Assembly (NCBI GenBank): GCA_001552935.1
Contig: KQ959677.1
Span: forward strand, 150,094 to 214,093
Origin: Umbribacter vaginalis
GTDB taxonomy: Bacteria; Actinomycetota; Coriobacteriia; Coriobacteriales; Eggerthellaceae
DNA length: 64,000 bases
Direction: 5' to 3'
The notes beneath the pieces were generated by a model. The model worked only from the letters and a program-made list of their open reading frames with translations. It had not been told where the DNA came from and did not search any database. The translations under genes were made by a program, and so were the position numbers. Position 1 is the stretch's first letter, and each line of letters starts with the position of its first letter. Shown piece by piece: positions 56,047 to 64,000 of this stretch.

Positions 56047-58152
56047 CTAGGAAGCGTTTCCGCCGGCCTTACTAATAATTTCATCTGCAACATTTTTTGG
56101 AACAGGCTCGTATGAGTCGAACTGCATCGTGTAAGAAGCACGTCCTTGTGTTGTTGAACGCAAGTCGGTTGCATAACCAAACATCTCAGACAGAGGCACT
56201 TTAGCGCTGATGATCTTCGCGTTTCCGCGATCACCCATGCCTTGAATTTGGCCGCGACGCGATGAGAGGTTGCCCATTACATCGCCCATGTACTCTTCAG
56301 GCGTTTCTACTTCAACAGCCATCATAGGCTCAAGAATAACAGGCTTCGATTTGCGCAGCGCGTCTTTTATTGCCATAGAACCAGCAATCTTAAAGGCTGC
56401 TTCAGAAGAGTCAACTTCATGATACGAACCATCAACCAGCTCAACGCGAATGTCAACAACAGGGTATCCTGCTAACACGCCTGAATTAAGTGCTTCCTGA
56501 ATTCCCTTATCAACAGGAGTAATGTATTCTTTCGGAACAACACCACCAACGATTTTGTTCTCAAATTCATAGCCTTTGCCCTGCTCTTGTGGGTACATGT
56601 TGATAATGGCATGACCGTATTGACCACGACCACCGCTTTGGCGGACAAATTTTCCTTCAGCACCCATAACCGGTTGCGTTGCCGTTTCACGATATGCAAC
56701 CTGCGGCTTACCAACGTTTGCTTCAACCTTAAATTCACGCAGCAAACGATCAACGATAATTTCAAGATGAAGCTCGCCCATGCCTGCAATAATCGTTTGA
56801 CCTGTTTCCTGGTTTGTTGTTACGCGGAATGTTGGATCTTCTTCAGCCAGTTTCTGAAGCGCAATGCCCATTTTATCCTGTTCAGCTTTGGTTTTTGGCT
56901 CAACAGCAATATCGATAACAGGATCAGGGAACTCCATCGACTCCAAAATGATAGGAGCGTTCTCATCGCACAAGGTGTCCCCAGTGGTGGTATCTTTCAA
57001 ACCAACAGCAGCAACAATGTCGCCTGCATAGCAGGTATCAACATCAAGACGCTGGTTTGAGTTCATCTCAAGAATACGTCCGATGCGCTCGCGCTTGCCT
57101 TTCGTAGCATTTACGACATAGCTACCAGAGTCAAGTTTGCCTGAATACACGCGGAAATAGGTGAGTTTTCCAACAAAGGGGTCGGTCATAATCTTGAACG
57201 CAAGCGCTGCAAACGGTGCTTTCTCATCGGAAGGACGAGAATCTTCAGCGCCTGTATCAGGGTTAACGCCACCAATTGCAGGTACATCAACCGGGCTTGG
57301 CAGATAATCTACCACGCCATCGAGCATTTCCTGAACGCCTTTGTTCTTATAAGAAGAACCTACAAATACAGGATGAATTTCACACGCGATAGTGCCTTTA
57401 CGCAAGGCAGCTTTAAGCTCATCAACGCTTACTTCTTCATCCATCAAAACTTTTTCCATGAGCGCTTCGTCACAATCGGCAGCACACTCAACGAGTTCCT
57501 GATGACGACGAGCCGCTTCATCAGCAAACTCAGCAGGGATGGCATCCATAGCTTCAGGATATGTCATGCCTTTGTCATCGGCTTTGAAGTCCCACGCTGT
57601 CATCGTTACTAGGTCAACAACGCCCCAGAAATTTTCCTCAGAGCCCATTGGCAGCTGAACAGCAATTGCTTTTGCTCCAAGACGATCATGCATAGTGTCG
57701 ATAGCGTGGAAGAAATCGGCTCCAACGCGGTCGTACTTGTTAATGTAGGCAATACGAGGAACGTTGTAGCGCGTTGCTTGACGCCAAACCGTTTCAGACT
57801 GCGGCTGAACACCGGCAACAGCATCAAACACGGCAACTGCGCCGTCCAAAACGCGCAGCGAGCGCTCAACTTCGGCGGTAAAGTCTACGTGACCAGGGGT
57901 GTCAATAATCTGAATGCGGTATTTCTTACCCTCTTTTTCCCAGTAACACGTAGTAGCAGCAGAGGTAATGGTTACACCGCGCTCTTGCTCTTGAACCATC
58001 CAGTCCATCGTAGCTGCGCCATCATGGACCTCACCAATTTTGTGAGTTTTACCAGTGTAATACAAGATACGCTCAGTAGTAGTTGTTTTACCAGCGTCAA
58101 TATGCGCCATAATACCAATATTGCGCGTATCTTTCAGTGAAGTTTTAGCCAT
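56047..58152 (-). CDS. fusA: Elongation factor G
   Basis: EF-G, 701 residues, drives translocation and ribosome recycling. G1 [11 protein letters not shown]3 DTPGHVDF, G4 NKYDRVG, and the domain IV block [15 protein letters not shown] are present. It lies 11 bp after rpsG. Confidence 0.97.
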   Translation of the reverse strand: MAKTSLKDTRNIGIMAHIDAGKTTTTERILYYTGKTHKIGEVHDGAATMDWMVQEQERGVTITSAATTCYWEKEGKKYRIQIIDTPGHVDFTAEVERSLRVLDGAVAVFDAVAGVQPQSETVWRQATRYNVPRIAYINKYDRVGADFFHAIDTMHDRLGAKAIAVQLPMGSEENFWGVVDLVTMTAWDFKADDKGMTYPEAMDAIPAEFADEAARRHQELVECAADCDEALMEKVLMDEEVSVDELKAALRKGTIACEIHPVFVGSSYKNKGVQEMLDGVVDYLPSPVDVPAIGGVNPDTGAEDSRPSDEKAPFAALAFKIMTDPFVGKLTYFRVYSGKLDSGSYVVNATKGKRERIGRILEMNSNQRLDVDTCYAGDIVAAVGLKDTTTGDTLCDENAPIILESMEFPDPVIDIAVEPKTKAEQDKMGIALQKLAEEDPTFRVTTNQETGQTIIAGMGELHLEIIVDRLLREFKVEANVGKPQVAYRETATQPVMGAEGKFVRQSGGRGQYGHAIINMYPQEQGKGYEFENKIVGGVVPKEYITPVDKGIQEALNSGVLAGYPVVDIRVELVDGSYHEVDSSEAAFKIAGSMAIKDALRKSKPVILEPMMAVEVETPEEYMGDVMGNLSSRRGQIQGMGDRGNAKIISAKVPLSEMFGYATDLRSTTQGRASYTMQFDSYEPVPKNVADEIISKAGGNAS

Positions 58153-58163
58153 TGCCTAACTCC

Positions 58164-58634
58164 TTAGAAACGATAGTGCGAGAACGCACGGTTAGACTCG
58201 GCCATCTTGTAGAGGTCTTCACGACGCTTTACCGAAGCGCCTTGATTTTCTGCTGCCTCAAGAATTTCGTTAGCAAGACGCTCACGCATCGTGTGTTCAC
58301 GACGTTTGCGAGAAAAGTCAACAATCCAACGAATTGCAAGAGTAGTTGCACGACGCGTTGGCACCTCCATAGGAACCTGATAGGTTGCACCACCAACACG
58401 CTTGGGTTTTACTTCAAGTGTTGGACGAACGTTGTCCATAGCTTTCTTAAATACCGCTAAAGGATCTTCGCCTGTTTTTTCTTGAATAAGATCGAAGGCA
58501 CCATACACAATATTTTCGGCAAGTGATTTTTTACCATCAAGCAATACCTTATTAATAAGCTGGGTAACCAAACGATTGTTAAATTTGACATCCGGCACAA
58601 CATCATGTCGGATAGCTGCTGCACGACGCGGCAT
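58164..58634 (-). CDS. rpsG: 30S ribosomal protein S7
   Basis: S7, 156 residues: [40 protein letters not shown] and [20 protein letters not shown]. It lies in rpsL-rpsG-fusA. Confidence 0.97.
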   Translation of the reverse strand: MPRRAAAIRHDVVPDVKFNNRLVTQLINKVLLDGKKSLAENIVYGAFDLIQEKTGEDPLAVFKKAMDNVRPTLEVKPKRVGGATYQVPMEVPTRRATTLAIRWIVDFSRKRREHTMRERLANEILEAAENQGASVKRREDLYKMAESNRAFSHYRF

Positions 58635-58723
58635 ATGATCTCCATTTCCTTGTGCGCACTTCTGATTTGGGTTTTACTTAACCGCAAACCATTAGGTAAT
58701 ATACCCGTGCGACTTATCGATTA

Positions 58724-59095
58724 CTATTTAGGGCGCTTAGCACCATAACGACTACGAGCCTGTTTACGGCCATCAACTGCTGAGCAGTCGAGAGCTGCAC
58801 GAATAACTTTGTAACGAACACCTGGCAGGTCTTTTACACGGCCACCACGAATAAGCACCATTGAGTGCTCTTGGAGGTTGTGTCCAATGCCAGGAATGTA
58901 AGCGGTTACTTCCATGCCATTTACAAGACGAACACGGCAAACCTTACGCAAAGCTGAGTTAGGCTTTTTCGGCGTTGTAGTGTAAACACGCGTGCATACA
59001 CCACGCTTTTGTGGGTTGCCCTTTAAAGCAGGAGTCTTTTTCTTGTCAACCTGCTGTTGGCGGCCCTTACGAACCAACTGGTTAATTGTAGGCAA
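58724..59095 (-). CDS. rpsL: 30S ribosomal protein S12
   Basis: S12, 123 residues: [37 protein letters not shown] and [20 protein letters not shown]. The start is TTG at 59095 with AAGGAG seven bases upstream. The streptomycin-related lysine in [12 protein letters not shown] is the usual wild-type residue. Confidence 0.97.
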   Translation of the reverse strand: MPTINQLVRKGRQQQVDKKKTPALKGNPQKRGVCTRVYTTTPKKPNSALRKVCRVRLVNGMEVTAYIPGIGHNLQEHSMVLIRGGRVKDLPGVRYKVIRAALDCSAVDGRKQARSRYGAKRPK

Positions 59096-59279
59096 CGTTT
59101 CTCTCCTTTGTAACGAAATCCAACACTAATACTGTATGAAACGCAGAGCATATCGGTCTTTAAACAAGCACGTTGTACAGGCATATTGTCGCGGGTACGA
59201 TGTGGTTCATACGAATGAACAACTGCAAACGCGATCAGCCAATACATGCGCACATACAGCAGTACCCATTTATTGGTGC
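59096..59279 (-). promoter_or_regulatory. Candidate structured leader of the rpsL operon
   Basis: The 184-base leader contains GTTCAT-TCGT-ATGAAC, a perfect 6-bp hairpin with a four-base loop (59207-59222), enclosed by the distant pair GGGTAC/GTACCC (about 59262-59267 and 59192-59197), plus CCAATA/TATTGG further up. Such a nested fold suggests a regulatory leader. Confidence 0.4.
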
Positions 59280-59285
59280 TTTGGC

Positions 59286-59314
59286 AAATTAACACCCGCC
59301 ATCAGGCTTGTCAA
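59286..59314 (-). promoter_or_regulatory. Promoter of the rpsL operon
   Basis: A perfect TTGACA (-35) is 17 bp from TGTTAATTT, an extended but poor -10. Transcription would start near 59279. Confidence 0.6.
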
Positions 59315-59632
59315 ACGCCACGCACCCGGGAGTATCTACTCACGTTTACCTTAAATATGCAGGTAAATTGCGCTTTAAGGAGCAACAATCCCGCATAAGA
59401 AAAAACATCTCCAAAAAAATTACATAAACACGTGTACAAGTGCTTGTATGACAGCTTCTAAAAACGCAGTTTAAGCACTGTGGTGCGGGTGCCACTACTG
59501 AGCTACAGAAACGCAACCCAGCACGATACTGATTGGGAGTACGTTCATTGCGCAGCAACGAAGCCTTTATCAGCGCCGCGCAACAAAGGTGTGCAAGCCA
59601 CGGGATGTGTAAGAAATGCGTGTAACGTGCGC
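59315..59632. other. Spacer between the rpsL promoter and ppaC
   Basis: No gene is seen. It contains the weak ppaC terminator at 59413-59445 and a chance tRNA-like D-arm string. Nothing else stands out. Confidence 0.5.
59413..59445 (-). terminator. Weak terminator after ppaC
   Basis: AAGCAC and GTGTTT pair (one G-U) around an eight-base loop, followed after six bases by a seven-T run on the minus strand. It is 190 bp past the ppaC stop. Confidence 0.35.
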
Positions 59633-61024
59633 TTATGAACCTAATACGCGTGCTGCAATTTGCTTCTTGCGAGAAAGCACACCTGGCATCCACGTTCCGC
59701 CTTGCCCGCTACAACTAATATTAAAGATACGATTTACAAGGTCGCGATTGCCTTCGCACATCAGCTGGGTGCCTTCTTGCATAATGTCAGTAAGCATCAA
59801 GAGCACAAATTCATACTGCCCCTGAGCAAGCAAACGCTTCATTTCCTGACGAATTTCATCTTCACGCTCTATACAGGCAGGTAAATTAACAGTTTCATGT
59901 TGCGCAATTAGAACAATTCTATCCCCCATCTGAAACTCTTTTGCGTCTGCGCCTACAAAGCGCTCGATGGGCATCTGCGCATCATCACCACGAAACTGAA
60001 ACACAGCGAGCCCAAATTCAAGTGCATCGCAGCCAATAATATCAGCCAAATAGCGTGCAATTTCATGATCGGTCTGTGTTGTTGTGGGCGACTTTAACAT
60101 AACAGTATCGGTCATTACGGCCGATAGCAGCACTTCTGCAATAGCACGCGGGATGTCTACGCCTTCACGCTGAAACTCCATCGTTACAATAGTTGCCGAC
60201 GAACCAACGGGGATATTCAAGAATTTTATGGGGTTTGAGGTTGTAATATCTGCAATACGGTGATGATCGATAATCTCAACTACCGACGCTTCATCAATAC
60301 CCGCAGCTGCCTGCCTGCGCTCGTTGTGATCTACTAAAATTACTTGACGCGAATGTGGTTTTGCAATATCAGAGCGCGTAACAATACCGCGCACATACCC
60401 CGCTTCATCAAGCACGACAGCTTCACGCAGCGAAGACGCCATAATATCGTCAACCACTTCGCTCAAAATAAGATCTTCTTCCAGAATAAGAACATCAGTT
60501 TCCAGCACGTCAGCAACGCTTTCGTTGAGCGATGCCAATAAATTATGCGCAACGTCATCTTGCGTTTTATTATCGTCAAGCAAATCCGTGGCTGCAATAT
60601 AGCGCTCAGCAATCATGCGTGTTGTAATAAGGCCAGCATACGTGTTGTCGTCGTTAGTAACGATAAGCGCACGAACGTTGTAACGGCGCAGCATACGCCC
60701 TGCATCCATAAGCGTTGCTGAGCGCGAAATACAATAGGGATTACGTGTCATAACATCACAAATACGCGTGTGAACATGTGAAATAAGCCGAGGTGCTTCA
60801 AGATTATTACGCTCAAACACCCCTTGCGTTTCAGGAGGAAGCGGCCCTAAGCGACATGGGATATAGGTTGGTTCAGCTGCATCTGAACATATATCGGCTG
60901 CGTTATCAGACGCATTATTTCGAGTGCGGCGCTCAAGTTCGTTTTTTAAATACGCATACGCATACGCAGCACTTATGGCATCATTATCAGGGTTTTTGTG
61001 TCCGACAACAATAACGGGGGGCAT
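59633..61024 (-). CDS. ppaC: Family II inorganic pyrophosphatase with CBS domains
   Basis: This manganese/cobalt-dependent DHH-family pyrophosphatase removes PPi from biosynthesis. VVGHKNPDNDAISAAYA, VDHNERRQA and EIIDHHRIAD are the metal-binding motifs. Two CBS domains are inserted after residue 85: one around VMTRNPYCISRSATLMDAG, the second around VLETDVLILEEDLILSEVV. CBS-type enzymes are regulated by adenine nucleotides; the DRTGG domain of some relatives is missing. The ATG at 61024 follows AAAGGAG by six bases; 463 residues. Confidence 0.93.
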   Translation of the reverse strand: MPPVIVVGHKNPDNDAISAAYAYAYLKNELERRTRNNASDNAADICSDAAEPTYIPCRLGPLPPETQGVFERNNLEAPRLISHVHTRICDVMTRNPYCISRSATLMDAGRMLRRYNVRALIVTNDDNTYAGLITTRMIAERYIAATDLLDDNKTQDDVAHNLLASLNESVADVLETDVLILEEDLILSEVVDDIMASSLREAVVLDEAGYVRGIVTRSDIAKPHSRQVILVDHNERRQAAAGIDEASVVEIIDHHRIADITTSNPIKFLNIPVGSSATIVTMEFQREGVDIPRAIAEVLLSAVMTDTVMLKSPTTTQTDHEIARYLADIIGCDALEFGLAVFQFRGDDAQMPIERFVGADAKEFQMGDRIVLIAQHETVNLPACIEREDEIRQEMKRLLAQGQYEFVLLMLTDIMQEGTQLMCEGNRDLVNRIFNISCSGQGGTWMPGVLSRKKQIAARVLGS

Positions 61025-61174
61025 ACGAAGCTCCTTTGTTCGAAGTATGACAGCACACGCCACAGCGCAATACCACCTAAGGCTTTTATGCACGTGTTAA
61101 TACACGCAATGCTGCAACACACACTATTACAAAAAATATCTAATCACTATACGCATGAATAAGCCATTTGTGTG

Positions 61175-63628
61175 TTACGAAATTTTAACAACTGGTGCAA
61201 AATCAACGAGCAATTTCTTCAGCTTACCACTTGTAAAACGAACATACATAGAATCGCCAACAACGCGTGTTACTTTTCCTTCACCATAAATTTTGTGACT
61301 TACTCTATCGCCTGGTTCAAAATGTTTCGACTGCGAACGATTTGTTTGAACGCTCATAGCACGACCTGCTTTTTCACGAATACGTTCGGCAGCACCATGA
61401 GCACTCGAAACGTGGAACACGCCTCCTGCTCCTGCTTCACATCCCGAACCTGCAATACCATGTCTACTTCCGCGCTTCTCCCAACCGCTTCCGCTAAATC
61501 CCGCTGAGCCAATACCTGCCATACGGCAAAGCGCATCTGGGATTTCCTCAATAAATTGCGATGTAGGATTACAATGAGTTTCACCGTAGAGCGTACGTTG
61601 CTGCGCGTGCGTCAAAATAAGCTTCTCACGCGCACGCGTAATAGCAACATAAGCTAAGCGGCGCTCTTCTTCAAGAGATTCGTGATCGAAAAGTGCACGT
61701 TGAGTCGGGAAAATGGAATCTTCCATGCCCGAAACAAATACACATTTGTATTCAAGACCTTTAGACGCATGAATAGTCATAAGCGTAACCGCAGCATCAC
61801 CCTGCGCTTCGCTATCAAGATCGGTACGCAAGCGCACCCATTCTACAAAATCGGCGAGTGAATCGCTGCGCAAAAGATGAATTTCAGGCGTATCGGCATC
61901 AGAAGCGGAATCAGGAGCAACTTCAGAAACGGCAACAGGCGCGCTATCAGGTGTCATAGTATCAGCATCTACACCAGCGACGTTTTGCGTAGCTGCAACG
62001 CCATCGTCATTAAACGATTGAACAGATAACTCAACACCTGGTGCTTCAAAAAACACTTCATCGGTTGCATGCGTATCCATAAATTCATCGCATACGCCTA
62101 ACAACTCTTTAATGTTATCAATACGTGAAAGTGCTTCGTCGGTTCCTTCACGCTGATAGGCAGTTATAATGCCAGCTGCATCGATAATAGCTTGAATTTG
62201 CGCACGTAAATTTGGGAATTCTCCCTTTGAAACCTGAAGCACATTAAGAAAGTCGTTAATCGATTGTGTTACTTTTGCGCGCAGCGAAAGTTCAGCTGGA
62301 GCTATACGGAGTGCTTCTACGAAGCTTATATCAAAGGTGCGTGCAAGCGCTTCAATATGTTCAATAGTTGTTTTACCAATACCCCGTCGAGGTGTGTTAA
62401 TAACTCGTTTTGCTGCAATATCATCAGCAGGATTGACACACAAACAAAGATAAGCCATGACATCCATAATCTCTTGACGTTCAAAGAAGCGCGTTCCACC
62501 AACTATGCGATACGGAACACCTGATCGCAAGAACATATCTTCTAACATACGGCTTTGTGCATTAGTGCGATAAAATACCGCAATATCGTTATATGAAATG
62601 CCCGAGTCGTGAAAAAGCTCTATGCGCCCAGCAATCCAGCGCCCTTCATCGCGCTCATCTTGAGCAGCATATATCATAAGAGGATCGCCATCAGGCCCGT
62701 TGGTAAATAGCGTTTTCGCTTTGCGGTTAGTATTGTTCGCAATAACAGCATTTGCTGCAGCTAAAATATTTCCATTACTGCGATAATTTTGCTCTAGGCG
62801 CACGGTATGACATGATGCATAATCGTGTTCAAACTCTAAAATATTGCGAATATCAGCGCCGCGCCATGAATAAATTGATTGGTCGTCATCGCCTACTACC
62901 ATCAGGTTTTTAAATCGCGCAGCCAGCATAGAACACAAGGTGTACTGCGCATGGTTCGTATCTTGGTACTCATCAACCAAAATATACCGAAAGCGGTCTT
63001 GATAGGCATAGCAAATATCGGAATTATTTTTTAGCAATAAGTTGGCGTATAAAAGCAAATCATCAAAATCAAATGCATTTGATTTTTTCAAGCGCTCTTG
63101 CAGCATTTCATACACACGTTTTGTTGCCTGATCGATAGGATCGTGTTCGCTCACAACATAATTACCGGGTACAATTAATTCATTTTTCGCTTTTGATATG
63201 CGAGAACGAAGCGCTTTAATAGGATAGCGAGAAGGATCAAGGTCAAGCTCTTTGCAAATATCTTTCACAAGACGGTTTGAATCAGCATCATCATAAATAG
63301 TAAAATCACGCGAAAAACCCAGGCGCTCAGCGTGCGCTCGTAACATGCGAACGCACATACTATGAAATGTTGATACCCACATGCCACTTGCTTCATTGCC
63401 AACAAGCTTAGCTAAACGCTCACGCATTTCACGCGCTGCTTTATTGGTAAACGTAATCGCTAAAATATTCCACGGAAAAACACCTTTCTCTTGCATAAGA
63501 TACGCAATACGATAGGTTAATACACGAGTTTTTCCAGATCCAGCTCCTGCTAGTACCAAAAGCGGACCCTCAGTACACAGTACGGCTTCGCGTTGTGCTG
63601 AATTGAGTGCGTCAAGATCAAGTGCCAT
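61175..63628 (-). CDS. pcrA: UvrD/PcrA-type DNA helicase
   Basis: This superfamily 1A 3'-5' helicase acts in nucleotide excision repair, replication restart and rolling-circle replication. Seen are LNSAQREAVLCTEGPLLVLA (Q motif), AGAGSGKTRVL (Walker A), VDEYQDTNHAQ (Walker B), GDDDQSIYSWRGA, LEQNYRS and TIHASKGLEYKCVFV. The C-terminal Tudor-like domain (GDRVSHKIYGEGKV) binds RNA polymerase in PcrA. A block of about 55 acidic, Ser/Ala-rich residues is inserted near 61870-62040. The ATG at 63628 follows AAGGAAG; a 49-codon upstream extension lacks a site. 817 residues. Confidence 0.94.
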   Translation of the reverse strand: MALDLDALNSAQREAVLCTEGPLLVLAGAGSGKTRVLTYRIAYLMQEKGVFPWNILAITFTNKAAREMRERLAKLVGNEASGMWVSTFHSMCVRMLRAHAERLGFSRDFTIYDDADSNRLVKDICKELDLDPSRYPIKALRSRISKAKNELIVPGNYVVSEHDPIDQATKRVYEMLQERLKKSNAFDFDDLLLYANLLLKNNSDICYAYQDRFRYILVDEYQDTNHAQYTLCSMLAARFKNLMVVGDDDQSIYSWRGADIRNILEFEHDYASCHTVRLEQNYRSNGNILAAANAVIANNTNRKAKTLFTNGPDGDPLMIYAAQDERDEGRWIAGRIELFHDSGISYNDIAVFYRTNAQSRMLEDMFLRSGVPYRIVGGTRFFERQEIMDVMAYLCLCVNPADDIAAKRVINTPRRGIGKTTIEHIEALARTFDISFVEALRIAPAELSLRAKVTQSINDFLNVLQVSKGEFPNLRAQIQAIIDAAGIITAYQREGTDEALSRIDNIKELLGVCDEFMDTHATDEVFFEAPGVELSVQSFNDDGVAATQNVAGVDADTMTPDSAPVAVSEVAPDSASDADTPEIHLLRSDSLADFVEWVRLRTDLDSEAQGDAAVTLMTIHASKGLEYKCVFVSGMEDSIFPTQRALFDHESLEEERRLAYVAITRAREKLILTHAQQRTLYGETHCNPTSQFIEEIPDALCRMAGIGSAGFSGSGWEKRGSRHGIAGSGCEAGAGGVFHVSSAHGAAERIREKAGRAMSVQTNRSQSKHFEPGDRVSHKIYGEGKVTRVVGDSMYVRFTSGKLKKLLVDFAPVVKIS

Positions 63629-63652
63629 GCTCTTCCTTTCTGTTGAAATTTT

Positions 63653-63658
63653 ATTATA
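63653..63658 (-). promoter_or_regulatory. Candidate -10 of pcrA
   Basis: A consensus TATAAT lies on the minus strand 25 bp before the pcrA start. No good -35 is seen. The remainder of 63629-63891 holds no gene. Confidence 0.4.
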
Positions 63659-63891
63659 TCGACAGCACCGCATGAATAGTGCACACACCCACACGTTTAC
63701 GGAAACTACAAAGCACCAGAAATGTCTAAGAAAAATACCTAAGACAAACGCATAACGCGCTGTAACATCAAACATGAAATATTTCGTATATTTCTGAAAA
63801 GCTCACAAAAAAGCACTGATGTTGTTCATTTCTGCTGTAAAATGTCACTGCTTAACTACGAAGAAACATACTACTACCTCCAAGGAGACTC

Positions 63892-64000
63892 ATGGATCTT
63901 TCATTAGCTGCGTTTCTTGAACAAGTTATTGCCTATCCAACGCTTGCTGTAATAATCTTGCTCGTTCTTGGAGTTACTGTTATATCAGGTGCAACCGATG
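63892..64000 (+). CDS. Membrane protein, probably PiT-family inorganic phosphate transporter (partial)
   Basis: Only 36 codons are in the window. AAGGAG lies seven bases before the ATG at 63892. The sequence has one hydrophobic helix (AVIILLVLGVTVISGATD), and the GATD after it fits the start of the GxxDAxNAIA-type signature of PiT phosphate carriers. The fragment is too short to exclude another transporter. Confidence 0.45.
   Translation, partial: MDLSLAAFLEQVIAYPTLAVIILLVLGVTVISGATD

Noticed and set aside
59490-59515. tRNA-like D-arm string (minus strand TGTAGCTCAGTAGTGG) in the spacer after ppaC
   Set aside because: No matching D stem, anticodon stem or T arm follows, and no acceptor stem closes it, so it is a chance match and not a tRNA gene.

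Overview
The window is a chromosomal housekeeping region from what looks like a low-to-mid GC member of the Actinomycetota, most likely class Coriobacteriia (an Atopobiaceae- or Cryptobacterium-like organism). That placement is inference. It rests on the mix of RNase J, zinc-type S14, HrcA/CIRCE heat-shock control, a zinc-ribbon/PASTA membrane protein beside recO and era, moderate GC and very regular Shine-Dalgarno sites. I see no insertion sequence, prophage, CRISPR array or rRNA gene. Almost everything lies on the minus strand; only rpsT, pta, one lipid kinase and a partial transporter gene are on the plus strand.

Reading in the direction of minus-strand transcription (right to left): pcrA and a CBS-domain inorganic pyrophosphatase (ppaC) come first. 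Then follows the ribosomal supercluster: rpsL-rpsG-fusA-rpsJ-rplC-rplD-rplW, a terminator, an inserted lipid-kinase gene and a 0.5-kb spacer, then rplB-rpsS-rplV-rpsC-rplP-rpmC-rpsQ-rplN-rplX-rplE-rpsN-rpsH-rplF-rplR-rpsE-rpmD, a second terminator, and rplO-secY with its own promoter, leader and terminator. The usual single str-S10-spc run is therefore cut into three transcription units; tuf is missing between fusA and rpsJ, and adk-map is missing after secY.

The middle part holds a site-2 protease and scpA (without scpB), tRNA-Val(GAC), terC, a plus-strand lipid kinase, the chain rnd-zinc peptidase-xseA-xseB-HIT-ackA, pta converging on ackA, a family-2 glycosyltransferase and a copper ATPase. 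The ATPase ends in a CopZ-like domain that carries its own strong ribosome-binding site inside the reading frame. rpsT, with a long C-terminal extension, is transcribed divergently from lepA.

The left part is one long minus-strand series: lepA, dus, hemW, then CIRCE-controlled hrcA-dnaJ-mtaB-ybeY-dgkA-era, the PASTA protein and recO, then rpsO-(terminator)-pnp, two PH-domain membrane proteins, dapB-dapA, rnj, ftsK, a RodZ-like protein, yajQ and the first codons of rimO.

The most interesting points are the CopA-CopZ fusion with an internal start, the broken-up ribosomal cluster with candidate structured leaders (before rpsL, rplB and rplO, and between rplX and rplE), and a repeated pattern of long low-complexity insertions inside conserved enzymes (FtsK, PcrA, ScpA, a glycosyltransferase, a YdbT-like protein). 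No search or folding program was run; family names come from recognisable motifs.
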